DNA of 64,000 nt, from contig CAYWOC010000001.1 of the NCBI GenBank assembly GCA_964459845.1, forward strand, positions 141,140 through 205,139, written 5' to 3'. The translations under genes and the position numbers were made by a program. The notes beneath the pieces were generated by a model. The model ran no database searches. It saw nothing but the letters and a program-made list of their open reading frames with translations, and was not told the DNA's origin. Positions 17,613 to 26,625 of the stretch are shown here, in pieces (the stretch's first letter is position 1; each line of letters opens with the position of its first letter). This DNA comes from CALZFJ01 sp964459845 (GTDB lineage Bacteria > Bacteroidota > Bacteroidia > Bacteroidales > Muribaculaceae).

Positions 17613-17671
17613 AAAAAAACAAAACAGACCAATATCGCCGCTCTTGGCTTACTGGTCTGTTTTGTTTTTTT
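17613..17671. terminator. Bidirectional terminator between the flippase and the phosphodiester glycosidase
   Basis: A 19-bp perfect stem pairs 17613-17631 with 17653-17671. It has a GC-containing core (ACAGACCA) and long A and T tracts on the outer ends, with a 21-nt loop. The flanking genes converge, and the symmetric A/T tails suit termination from both sides. Confidence 0.88.
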
Positions 17672-17685
17672 ATAGTTGATATTGG

Positions 17686-20181
17686 CTATTTCACTGCTAT
17701 TTTAGCCACTTTGTTCGCACCGTTTTGGGTGATGCTTAGGAAATAGATACCTTCTGCGAGGGTTAAGCCTTCTACAGTCGCCTCTCCTGCCTCGGCTTTA
17801 AAACTTGCCGATTTCACTTTCTGTCCTGCGGTATTGTAGATTGCCACATTTGCCAATCCAGCCTTGTTGAACATCAATGTGATAGGCTCTCCTTTCTCAA
17901 AGACATTCTTCACCACTCCGAATCCGACCATAGATGTTATGTCTGCAACTTTGCCGCTACCTCCAAATGCGGCATATACGCCTTCAAACCCTGGGACATT
18001 GATAGTGTAGGCTTTGTTTGCAGTCGATGAACCCATTGTGAAGTATATGTATTTTATTTTTATAGGATACACTCCTATATTAGTCGCGTCACACCACGAG
18101 TCCATCGGCACATCCACAATGGCTGTTTCGCCAGCCTTCAATTCAGGAGTCAACTTCACGTTCTCTTTCACGCCATCTGCTGTCTCAAGCGAGAATGTGA
18201 TACTCTTCACCTGTGCTTCACCGGCATCGATGCGCATACGCAATGTGTCGGGCAAGCTCCACATTGTCAATTCCTTCGCAAGTTTGATATATGGCGAACG
18301 TCCTGATTTGCCTGTGTATGTGTAGCTGAATCCGTTCTCCAAGGCAGCGATTTTGCCTCCTGTGCCGCCCACTTGGGTTATTGTCCATGTGGCAGGGTCA
18401 AAATTTGGGTCGATAGCCATAGCCCGTGCAGTAGGTTTCTCCACAACCACCTTCATAGCTCCGTCAAACCCATCCACTTTGCCATGAACGTAAGTCGTTC
18501 CGTTGCTTACGCCTTTCAGCACACCCGATTGGGCATCAATCTCAGCAATAGTCGCATCTTCGCTGCTCCAAGTGAGTGCGGCTGGGTCGAGAAGCAGATA
18601 GTCCTCATTCACCTTTGAAAGCACCTCAACGGGATAAGATTGTAGACCATCGTTCACTATGCTCTCGTGAGCCATTTTCAGTTCTGTGGATGGCACTATC
18701 GTCACAGGTATCGACGCTGTGATACCGTTATATGTGGCTGTCAATGCGCATGTCCCGCTACCATTACCCACAAACGTTGCGCCATCCTCCTTGATTTCAC
18801 CAAGCTGCGATGGGCAACTCAGTTTCACGCCCTTTACATCGGTGTCGATGAGCAATCCATATTTGTTGAACCCGAAAAACTTAGGTGTATATATTCCATA
18901 TTTAGGGAACTGCATCGCCCAATCCACGAAGCGTATTTCTGCTATTTCGGTGTCGGTAGGTGCCATGCACACGGCAAATATTGCATTGGCATCGGCTCGC
19001 TCATTGCCGTCGCTCGGGATATTGCGTATGCCAAGTGCCTGAGTGTAGCATGTCGAAGAGCCTCCACCGTCCATATTCATGGCGCGAGAAGCTCCGGCAT
19101 ACAGCATGATGTCTGATAGCTGTCCTGTGCGTGCGCCGTTAGATATGGCTGAACGTCCGTCAATCACCATCATAATCAATTTCTTGCCGTCGGCAGTGAA
19201 GCCTATGCCAGTGCGCGGATGCACAGAGCCGTCATCGGTGTTGGTCAATGTCACGCCATTGGCTGTAGTGATTACGTTGCCCGAAATCATCTGCTGAGGA
19301 ACGATGCTCACTCCGTCGATTGTCACATTCGAGGTCATAGTCACCTCATCGCCTATTTTCAGTGAGTTCACAAAGTCGTATGCGCCAGTGTTGCCGCCTT
19401 CGGTCGAGCTGCCGCATCCGTGAAGTACAAATCCACCGGCTGGAATATCCATATCACCTGCGGTGCTTGGCGCACTTGTTATCACGAATTTGCACGGCAC
19501 GCCGGCTTTGAACTGCGACCCTTCGGCCACTCGTGCCTGCACCTCCACGCTGCCGGCTTGCTTCTCGTCGGTTCCGCTGAAGTATTTCGATGTATATAGG
19601 GTTATCCCCTCTCCATACGCTCCCACATTCACGCCCTTGAATGATGTCACGCGGTCGCCGCAAGTGGCTGTATTGTTAAGGAATGTGGCACGGCCTATAT
19701 ACGGGACATTGTTCACGTCGAGGGCAAATTGCACGAGCTGTTCACTCGTTTTGAATATCTCGCCATCCACAATCGACGCACTTATCGGTCCGCCCACGCG
19801 CGACTCTCCGCGCATCGTTGTTCCGCTGGTCTCCCAAAAGTCGCCGTTCACCCCGGCAAAATATTGCTCGCCCTCTATCGAGCGGCGTTTTGCCATCGCC
19901 GATGTAGTCTCCGAGCCTGCCATCTTGTCCTTGCCGCTCACCGAGCGCACTGCCACCGTGGGAGCCTCAAGATCTACGGTGAGATAAAACACGCGCAAGT
20001 TGTAGGCTGGTCCAGTGAACAGCAGTGAGGTCTGTGTTGTGCCGGGTCCCACTTTGGCATGGAACAGCGTATCCACTTTGAACGTAGTCCCAAGCAGGTC
20101 GTAAGTGTAATTGCCTCCCGCAAATGCCGACGATGCAAGCATTGCCAACGAAGCTAAAAACAGTGTAGATTTTCTCTTCAT
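17686..20181 (-). CDS. Secreted phosphodiester glycosidase (NAGPA-type) with Ig-like domain and sorting tail
   Basis: The 831-residue protein has a signal peptide (MKRKSTLFLASLAMLASSAFA) and a phosphodiester glycosidase domain at about 50-420. Its hallmarks are FAGVNGDFWETSGT, HPRTGIGFTADGKKLIMMVI and MNMDGGGSSTCY, the catalytic-site signature shared with the enzyme that uncovers mannose 6-phosphate and with bacterial teichoic-acid relatives. Big-2/Ig-like segments follow (about 490-590, DATIAEIDAQSGVLKGVSNG), then a beta-sandwich, then a type IX secretion sorting-like tail (VAIYNTAGQKVKS to EGIYFLSI and KVAKIAVK). It likely removes a phospho-linked sugar cap outside the cell. It is transcribed divergently from a secreted amylase with the same kind of tail. 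Confidence 0.85.
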   Translation of the reverse strand: MKRKSTLFLASLAMLASSAFAGGNYTYDLLGTTFKVDTLFHAKVGPGTTQTSLLFTGPAYNLRVFYLTVDLEAPTVAVRSVSGKDKMAGSETTSAMAKRRSIEGEQYFAGVNGDFWETSGTTMRGESRVGGPISASIVDGEIFKTSEQLVQFALDVNNVPYIGRATFLNNTATCGDRVTSFKGVNVGAYGEGITLYTSKYFSGTDEKQAGSVEVQARVAEGSQFKAGVPCKFVITSAPSTAGDMDIPAGGFVLHGCGSSTEGGNTGAYDFVNSLKIGDEVTMTSNVTIDGVSIVPQQMISGNVITTANGVTLTNTDDGSVHPRTGIGFTADGKKLIMMVIDGRSAISNGARTGQLSDIMLYAGASRAMNMDGGGSSTCYTQALGIRNIPSDGNERADANAIFAVCMAPTDTEIAEIRFVDWAMQFPKYGIYTPKFFGFNKYGLLIDTDVKGVKLSCPSQLGEIKEDGATFVGNGSGTCALTATYNGITASIPVTIVPSTELKMAHESIVNDGLQSYPVEVLSKVNEDYLLLDPAALTWSSEDATIAEIDAQSGVLKGVSNGTTYVHGKVDGFDGAMKVVVEKPTARAMAIDPNFDPATWTITQVGGTGGKIAALENGFSYTYTGKSGRSPYIKLAKELTMWSLPDTLRMRIDAGEAQVKSITFSLETADGVKENVKLTPELKAGETAIVDVPMDSWCDATNIGVYPIKIKYIYFTMGSSTANKAYTINVPGFEGVYAAFGGSGKVADITSMVGFGVVKNVFEKGEPITLMFNKAGLANVAIYNTAGQKVKSASFKAEAGEATVEGLTLAEGIYFLSITQNGANKVAKIAVK

Positions 20182-20272
20182 GTCCTGTAGTTTTTGTTTG
20201 GATTGGTTTTTATTTATAGTATTATAGTCGTCTCTTTGTTTTATTCCAAATCGGTCATCAGGATTTGCTGCA

Positions 20273-20303
20273 TAAAATTACGCAAGATTATCCACACTGC
20301 AAA
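20273..20303 (-). promoter_or_regulatory. Promoter of the phosphodiester glycosidase gene
   Basis: On the minus strand TTTG (20300-20303) and TAATTTTA (20273-20280, one mismatch to TAnnTTTG) are 19 nt apart. It lies back to back with the amylase promoter, with the -33 boxes only 18 nt apart. Confidence 0.6.
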
Positions 20304-20321
20304 ATTTTCGGTACCAATAAT

Positions 20322-20352
20322 TTTGCTTATTGGCGATTTAACGCTATATTTG
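20322..20352 (+). promoter_or_regulatory. Promoter of the GH13 amylase gene
   Basis: TTTG (20322-20325) and TATATTTG (20345-20352) are exactly 19 nt apart, a perfect Bacteroidetes promoter. The leader to the ATG at 20436 is about 78 nt. Confidence 0.8.
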
Positions 20353-20435
20353 CACACAAATAGTTTTTTAGCTATTTGTTTGACCTATGATTTTATAAAT
20401 AAATTATTTAAACATAAACCCATTCTTTTTTAGAC

Positions 20436-23213
20436 ATGACTTATTTTAAGAATTTTCTATTGCTGGCGTGTCTGCTCCTGTGCGGCATAGTGGCTAAGGC
20501 GGAACTTGTGTATTCCGACCCGGCAATCCTGCAACAGAGCAGCAACAACGTTGCCATCTTCTTCAATGCCGCCGAGGGTACTGGCGGACTGAAAGGCGAG
20601 ACGGCTGCCGTGTATGCCCACACTGGTGTCATCACGAGCGAGAGTGCTTCCGACTCCGACTGGAAATACGCGCCCACTTGGGGCGACAATGCCGACAAGT
20701 ACAAGCTCACAAAAGTTGGCACCGACCTTTGGCGGCTCGACATAGGCAACATCAACTCTTTCTATGGCATTCCTTCGGGCGAGACCGTAAAGAAGCTGTG
20801 CTTCGTGTTCCGTAATGCCGACGGCTCTAAGGAGGGCAAGGCTGCCGGCGGCAGCGACATCTTCGTGGATGTGCATCCCGACGGACTTTCTGTCAGTCTG
20901 CGCAGCAGTGCTTCGAGCAATGTGCTGACTGATGCCAACAGTCGCGTCACTTTCACCGTCAATGCCACTCAAAGTGCCGACCTCAGCCTGTATCTCAACG
21001 ATATAAACTCCACCCCTATCGCATCTCAGAGCAATGCCACAAGCCTCTCGGCAAATTACGACTTCCCTGTAGGTGACTACCTTGTCATCGCCAAAGCCAC
21101 CGACGGAAGCAAACAGATGCTCGACACTCTGTCGATTTGCCACCGCACGGCTTCTCAGGCTGTCACCTATCCTGGCACTCTGCTGCAAGGCGCAAACAAG
21201 AATGCCGACGGCAGTGTTACTTTCTGCCTGTATGCCCCTAAAAAGAGCAATGTCATCCTTGTGGGCGAATGGGACAACTACCGCGTGCGCAACGCAAATG
21301 TGATGAATTATCAAGGCGACCGATATTTTTGGCTCACTATTCCTGCCGGAACTCTCGATATGGACAAGCAGTATGGCTACTACTTCATCGTGGATGACGA
21401 GATTACCGTAGCCGACCCCTATGCTCGTCTTATCCTCGACCCTTGGAACGACAAATACATCAATCAGGGCTACACCCGCTATCCCGACCTAAAACCGTTC
21501 CCTTCCGACAAGGTGGGAACTTTCGCCATCGCTGTGTTCCATGGCAACGGCGACGGATACAAGTGGCAGACGAGCGACTTTAAAGCTCCTGACAAGAACG
21601 ACCTTATGATATACGAGATGCTGCTGCGCGACTTCACCGAGGAACAGTGCATATCTTCGGCTATGGCACGCCTCGACTATCTGAAGGAACTTGGCATCAA
21701 TGCCATCGAGCTTATGCCTATTCAGGAGTTCGACGGCAACAACTCTTGGGGCTACAACCCTAATTTCTATTTTGCCCCCGACAAGTACTACGGCAGCAGT
21801 GCGGCTTATAAGATGTTCATCGACGAATGCCATAAGCGTGGCATTGCCGTGATTCTCGACGTGGTATTCAACCACTCTTGGGGTCAGCACCCTTGGTGCA
21901 AGATGTATTGGGCTGGCAGCAAGCCGGCTGCCGACAATCCTTTCTTCAATGCCGACGCGCCCCACAACTGGAGTGTGGGTAACGACTGGCGCATGGAGGT
22001 GACTGCCGTGCAAGACTACTTCTGCGATGTGCTGAAATACTGGATTAATGAGTTCCATATCGACGGCTACCGCTTCGACTTGGCTAAGGGCCTCGGCGAC
22101 AGCAACAGCTATGCAAGCGACTTCGACGCAAGCCGCTACAACGCTTCGCGCATCCGCAATGTGAAGAAATTCATCGATGCCATCAAGAGTGTGAAGGAAG
22201 ATGCCTACTGCATCTTTGAATATTTCGTGGACAAGAGCGAGGAGAATGAGATAGGCAACTACGGTGGAATGTCGTGGAAGAAGATGACTTCGCAATATGC
22301 CCAGTCGGCTATGGGCTACTCGTCAAACAGCTCGTTCAGCGGAATGTATTCGGGCGACGAGAACCGTCCTTTCGGTAGCGTGGTCAGCTATATGGAGAGC
22401 CACGACGAGGAGCGCACCGCCTATTCTCAAAAGACCTATGGCACCGCACTTGCCAAAATCGCCACCTACGGCATGCGCCGACTTGGCTCTAACGCCGCTT
22501 TCACAATCCTCGTACCGGGTCCTAAGATGATTTGGCAATTCGGGGAGATGGGCTACGACATCAGTGGCGGCAATGGCGACACCGACCCTAAAGCTCCACA
22601 TTGGGAGTATCTCAATAATTCAGCACGAAAAGGTCTGCACGACAGCTATAAGGAGCTGCTTGCCATTCGCAACGCCAATCCCGACTTGTTCTCAAGCGGT
22701 GCAGAATTCTTCTGGAGCGTAGGCACAAGCAACTGGGACAACGGACGCTTCCTCACCGCGCGCAACAAAACCACCGGTAAGGAGCTTGTGGCTGCCTACA
22801 ACCCTTCCACCGGTTCTAAGACGTTCAGCTACACTTTCGACAATCCTGGCGGAAAATACTATATCGCAAGCAAGACTTATAACCAGACCCCTGCTTTCGA
22901 TGCTGCTGCCGGAACCATTACCGTGCCTGCACACAGCTATGTGGTAATCACCAACTTCGACAACAGCGGCATAACCGACAACTTTGCCGACGGCAAAACA
23001 GCCATCAGCATCTTCCCTAACCCTGCTGCCGACATACTGAACGTGAACAGCGACGAGGTGAGCGGCATCGAAGTGTTCTCTATCGACGGACAGCTCGTGG
23101 CTCGCAACGCTGGCGAAAGCTCTATCGACATAAGTCATTTAATCCAAGGCAACTACATCGTGCGCATCGCCACTCCGCAAGGCGTGTCAGTGGAGAAGCT
23201 CATCAAGGAATAG
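20436..23213 (+). CDS. Secreted GH13 alpha-amylase/pullulanase-type glycoside hydrolase
   Basis: The 925-residue protein hydrolyses alpha-glucans. It has a signal peptide (1-22), an N-terminal starch-binding-like region (about 25-150), an E-set/CBM48-like domain (about 245-330, VTFCLYAPKKSNVILVGEWD) and the GH13 barrel (about 385-760). The catalytic set is complete: region I DVVFNH (475-480), nucleophile D548 in GYRFDLAKG, acid/base E595 in YCIFEYF and stabiliser D657 in MESHDEER. CBM48 with this barrel suits pullulanase/isoamylase-like or neopullulanase-like enzymes. The C-terminus (ISIFPNPAADILNV to GNYIVRIATPQG) is a type A sorting domain, implying type IX secretion and surface attachment. 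It is monocistronic, ends at a terminator, and is followed by a SusC/SusD operon. Confidence 0.92.
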   Translation: MTYFKNFLLLACLLLCGIVAKAELVYSDPAILQQSSNNVAIFFNAAEGTGGLKGETAAVYAHTGVITSESASDSDWKYAPTWGDNADKYKLTKVGTDLWRLDIGNINSFYGIPSGETVKKLCFVFRNADGSKEGKAAGGSDIFVDVHPDGLSVSLRSSASSNVLTDANSRVTFTVNATQSADLSLYLNDINSTPIASQSNATSLSANYDFPVGDYLVIAKATDGSKQMLDTLSICHRTASQAVTYPGTLLQGANKNADGSVTFCLYAPKKSNVILVGEWDNYRVRNANVMNYQGDRYFWLTIPAGTLDMDKQYGYYFIVDDEITVADPYARLILDPWNDKYINQGYTRYPDLKPFPSDKVGTFAIAVFHGNGDGYKWQTSDFKAPDKNDLMIYEMLLRDFTEEQCISSAMARLDYLKELGINAIELMPIQEFDGNNSWGYNPNFYFAPDKYYGSSAAYKMFIDECHKRGIAVILDVVFNHSWGQHPWCKMYWAGSKPAADNPFFNADAPHNWSVGNDWRMEVTAVQDYFCDVLKYWINEFHIDGYRFDLAKGLGDSNSYASDFDASRYNASRIRNVKKFIDAIKSVKEDAYCIFEYFVDKSEENEIGNYGGMSWKKMTSQYAQSAMGYSSNSSFSGMYSGDENRPFGSVVSYMESHDEERTAYSQKTYGTALAKIATYGMRRLGSNAAFTILVPGPKMIWQFGEMGYDISGGNGDTDPKAPHWEYLNNSARKGLHDSYKELLAIRNANPDLFSSGAEFFWSVGTSNWDNGRFLTARNKTTGKELVAAYNPSTGSKTFSYTFDNPGGKYYIASKTYNQTPAFDAAAGTITVPAHSYVVITNFDNSGITDNFADGKTAISIFPNPAADILNVNSDEVSGIEVFSIDGQLVARNAGESSIDISHLIQGNYIVRIATPQGVSVEKLIKE

Positions 23214-23235
23214 CATCAATCTCTCGATTACCCTT

Positions 23236-23276
23236 AAAAAAGTAGCCATCACCGCATGTGTGACGGTTACTTTTTT
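23236..23276 (+). terminator. Terminator of the GH13 gene
   Basis: An imperfect 17-bp stem pairs 23236-23252 (AAAAAAGTAGCCATCAC) with 23260-23276 and is followed by more T. It has one G-T pair and one mismatch. It separates the amylase from the SusC/SusD operon. Confidence 0.75.
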
Positions 23277-23549
23277 TGTCCCCACCTTTAAGCAAGCCTA
23301 ATAACTATCCCTCACTATATCTATCTTGTTTTCTTCTCTTGTATATCAACATTCACACCCAGTTTTCTAAAAATACGTCTATAATTCTAAATAATTCTAA
23401 AATTATAGGTTTTTCAGCTCCCTTTCTTCAAATTATTCAAAAAATAAATCGTAGTTTTGTAAAGAATATACCAATGCTAATGGGATTGGTGTGTTCATAC
23501 ATTAACTGTGGGTGAAACAACCTTCAATATAAACTAAGTTAAAGTAATT
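23277..23549 (+). promoter_or_regulatory. Leader region of the SusC/SusD operon with a -7 box
   Basis: TAGTTTTG at 23452-23459 matches the -7 consensus, but no well-spaced TTTG lies upstream, so an activator may be needed (inference). Just downstream, ACCAAT (23470-23475) and ATTGGT (23485-23490) form a small hairpin near the 5' end of the mRNA. The rest of the gap is AT-rich, with repeated ATTCTAAA-type words at 23380-23402 and no reading frame I would support. Confidence 0.5.
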
Positions 23550-26500
23550 ATGAGAAAACAGCTATTGCTACTGTTATTTTCCCTCTTTGCGGTTGTGGGC
23601 TTTGCCCGGACAGTATCGGGTGTAGTTACTGGCGCTTCCGACAAAGAACCGATTATCGGTGCTACTGTCATGGTGCAAGGAACTCAACGTGGTACTGCCA
23701 CCGACTTCGACGGAAAATACTCAATTGAAGTCAAGGACAATGATGTCCTTAATTTCAGCTATGTAGGAATGACTCCTACTTCGATTAAAGTGGGTAACAG
23801 AACCACGCTCGACGTGGAACTTAAAGAGAACTCGCAAGTTCTTGAAGAGGTGGTAGTTACCGCAATGGGTCAAACCCAGGAGAAAAAGAAACTGAACTTT
23901 GCTGTTCAGCAGCTCGATGCCGACCAAGTTACCGCTGGTAGCTCGACCAACATCGCAAGCAGCATGCAGGGTAAGGTTGCCGGTGTTCAAATCCAGAATG
24001 GCGGTGGTTCTCCAAACTCTGGCACTGCTATCACTATCCGTGCCATCTCTTCTGTGAACCCTTCTCAGAGCAACGAGCCTCTCGTCATCCTCGACGGTAT
24101 GCCTGTGCGTGGTAGTGGTTCTACAATCGCATCTATCAACCCTAACGACATCGAGAGCATGACAGTGCTTAAAGGTGCTGCCGCTTCTGCGCTTTATGGT
24201 CAAGAGGCTTCAAACGGTGTGATTATGATCAACACCAAGAACGGTAAGGAGGGTAAAGTCCAAGTCACTGCAAGCGGTGGCTGGGAAATCTCAAATGCTG
24301 CTCGCGTTCCTAAGATTCAGAACACTTTCGTAGGTGGTTCTAAGGGATTCTACAAGGAAAACGCCACTGGCGGATGGGGTCCTAAAATGAATGCCGACGA
24401 CAAGTATTACGACAACGTGGGCGAATTCCTCGGAACTGGATTCCTTCAGAAGTACGACCTTTCGGTCACTGGCGGTAATGAGATGTTCAATGCCTATGCT
24501 TCGGCAAGCTATACCAATAATAAAGGTGTAGTTCCTAAGGACTACAAGAACACTCTCAGCGTATTCTTGAAGACCAACTTCAATCCGTCGAAGAAAGTGA
24601 AGATTCAGCTCACTTCAAACTTCACAAACAGCAAGGCTCGCGCTTTCGGCGCTGCCATGTCCACTGTTTATGGTTGGGGCATCAACAAGAACATGAGAGA
24701 TTACGAGACCATCGAAGGTCTGCCTAACTGGTCTAACCGTTACGACAATTGGGATATCCTCACCGACAACGAGAAAATCGGTGCAACAGTTTCTCCTTAC
24801 TTCGGCCGCTACAACGACAAGTCGGAGACCGAGAGCACTCGTATCCTCTTGAACGGTCAAATCTCTTACGAACCTATCAAAGACCTCGTTTTCACTGGTA
24901 AACTTGGTTACGATAAGGGCTATTCTACCTACGACAGCTACACAGTCCCTCGCTTCAAGGAATCTGACTTCTTGAACCCTAAGGACGACGCTCTTAAGGA
25001 CTATGCTTATAAATATGGTGCTTATTCGTTCCAGCCTTCGCGCAGCGAGCAGTTCACAGCTCAGTTCCTTGCCACTTATGCTGTCAAGCTGTTTGGCGAT
25101 GTGAACTTGAACCTCCTCTATGGTACTGAATACAAGCAGAACCGCTCTTATGAGGCTCAACTTGCAGGACAACGTTTCCTTCTTGGTGGCGACTTCTACA
25201 GCTTCTCTAATATTGACCCATCTACGTTCACTAATAGCGGAAGCTCTGACTACAATATGTATCTCTACCACACCAAGAACAATAAGTATGGTCACTTCGG
25301 TGAAATCCGCTTCGACTACAAGGGTATGGCTCAGCTATCTGTGACTGGCCGCTACGACGGTTCTTCTACTCTTGTTCAAGCTGAGAAATGCACCTACTTC
25401 TATCCTTCAATCACTGCCGGTGTTATCTTCTCTGAGTTGTTCAACTTGAGAAATAGCTGGTTCTCTTATGGTAAGATTCGCGGCAACTGGGCAAAGGTTG
25501 GTAAGGACTCTCCTCGCTATGTGTTCACCGACACATATAAGACTTGGTCAACATTCCCTGACGGTGGTTACGGTATCGACCCTACCACTTCCCGCGCAAT
25601 CACTCTTGTTCCTGAGATGACTAAAACATGGGAAATCGGTGCCGACTTGCGTTTCTTCAACAGCAAGACTCGCTTAGACCTTGCTTACTATTCTTCTACG
25701 GTTGATAACCAGATTGTGTCGGTACGCGTTTCTCCTACATCGGGTACTATTCTTCAAACTCGCAACGAGGGTGACATCGAGAACTATGGTGTGGAGGCTA
25801 CCCTTAACCAAGACATCATCGAAAACAAGGATTTCTCTTGGACTGCTACCCTCAACTTCTCGCTCAACCGCGGTCGCTTGAACTCGCTTCCTGACGGAAT
25901 CAACCAGATTCTTGGCACAAACTATGGCGGTACTTATCCTTGTGCTTACCTCGGCGGTTCCACTACTGCCATCGTGGGTAAGGACTATATGCGCGATCCT
26001 GACGGTAACGTTATCTGCAACGAGGATGGTTATCCTCTCATCAACCCTGAGAAGACTCTTCTCATCGGTAACCGTGAGCCAGACTTCCTTCTTGGTTTCG
26101 GTTCTACTTTCCGCTGGAAAGACCTCACTGTTTCATTCTTGATTGATGGTCGTTGCGGCGGTGATGTTGCCAACCTCACTGGCTCAAGCCTTATCTCTGG
26201 TGGTTCTCACCATCTATATTCTAAATATCGCAACCGCGAACTTGTGTTCAAGGGTGTTGTCGCTAACGGCGACGGAACTTACCGTCCTAACAACACTCCT
26301 GTGGTTCTCGACCAAAACTTCGTGAACACCTACTTCTACTCAGTTGGTTCTAACTTCATCGAAGATGGTTCTTACATCCGCTTGAGCTACATCACTGTCG
26401 GTTACGATTTCTCAAAATTGCTTGCTAAGGGATGCCCTGTTAAAGGTCTTAACGCCTCTTTGACTGGCCGCAACCTATTCTTGCTCACTAAATATTCAGG

Positions 26501-26615
26501 TTCCGACCCTCAAATTATGGTCAGCGGAGCTTCTGGTACTGGTGGTGGTGGTTTCGACCGCTACAATGTTCCTTCTACTCGTAGCTTCAACTTCACCCTA
26601 AAAGCAACTTTCTAA
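23550..26615 (+). CDS. SusC/RagA-family TonB-linked outer-membrane transporter
   Basis: The 1021-residue protein has a signal peptide (MRKQLLLLLFSLFAVVGFA), a carboxypeptidase-like domain (about 20-100, VSGVVTGASDKEPIIGATV), the TonB box EEVVVTAMG, a plug (QVTAGSSTNIASSMQGKVAGV to ASNGVIMINTKNG) and a 22-strand barrel ending FNFTLKATF. SusC proteins import oligosaccharides or peptides across the outer membrane, closed by a SusD lid. Codons are strongly T-ending (CCT, GGT, GCT), unlike the neighbouring genes, which suggests high expression. The SusD partner starts 10 nt downstream. No substrate can be named: the operon contains no hydrolase. Confidence 0.95.
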   Translation: MRKQLLLLLFSLFAVVGFARTVSGVVTGASDKEPIIGATVMVQGTQRGTATDFDGKYSIEVKDNDVLNFSYVGMTPTSIKVGNRTTLDVELKENSQVLEEVVVTAMGQTQEKKKLNFAVQQLDADQVTAGSSTNIASSMQGKVAGVQIQNGGGSPNSGTAITIRAISSVNPSQSNEPLVILDGMPVRGSGSTIASINPNDIESMTVLKGAAASALYGQEASNGVIMINTKNGKEGKVQVTASGGWEISNAARVPKIQNTFVGGSKGFYKENATGGWGPKMNADDKYYDNVGEFLGTGFLQKYDLSVTGGNEMFNAYASASYTNNKGVVPKDYKNTLSVFLKTNFNPSKKVKIQLTSNFTNSKARAFGAAMSTVYGWGINKNMRDYETIEGLPNWSNRYDNWDILTDNEKIGATVSPYFGRYNDKSETESTRILLNGQISYEPIKDLVFTGKLGYDKGYSTYDSYTVPRFKESDFLNPKDDALKDYAYKYGAYSFQPSRSEQFTAQFLATYAVKLFGDVNLNLLYGTEYKQNRSYEAQLAGQRFLLGGDFYSFSNIDPSTFTNSGSSDYNMYLYHTKNNKYGHFGEIRFDYKGMAQLSVTGRYDGSSTLVQAEKCTYFYPSITAGVIFSELFNLRNSWFSYGKIRGNWAKVGKDSPRYVFTDTYKTWSTFPDGGYGIDPTTSRAITLVPEMTKTWEIGADLRFFNSKTRLDLAYYSSTVDNQIVSVRVSPTSGTILQTRNEGDIENYGVEATLNQDIIENKDFSWTATLNFSLNRGRLNSLPDGINQILGTNYGGTYPCAYLGGSTTAIVGKDYMRDPDGNVICNEDGYPLINPEKTLLIGNREPDFLLGFGSTFRWKDLTVSFLIDGRCGGDVANLTGSSLISGGSHHLYSKYRNRELVFKGVVANGDGTYRPNNTPVVLDQNFVNTYFYSVGSNFIEDGSYIRLSYITVGYDFSKLLAKGCPVKGLNASLTGRNLFLLTKYSGSDPQIMVSGASGTGGGGFDRYNVPSTRSFNFTLKATF

Positions 26616-26625
26616 AATTAGAATT

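Noticed and set aside
20457..21314. 285-residue minus-strand frame
   Set aside because: It is antisense to the GH13 gene and has no recognisable domain.
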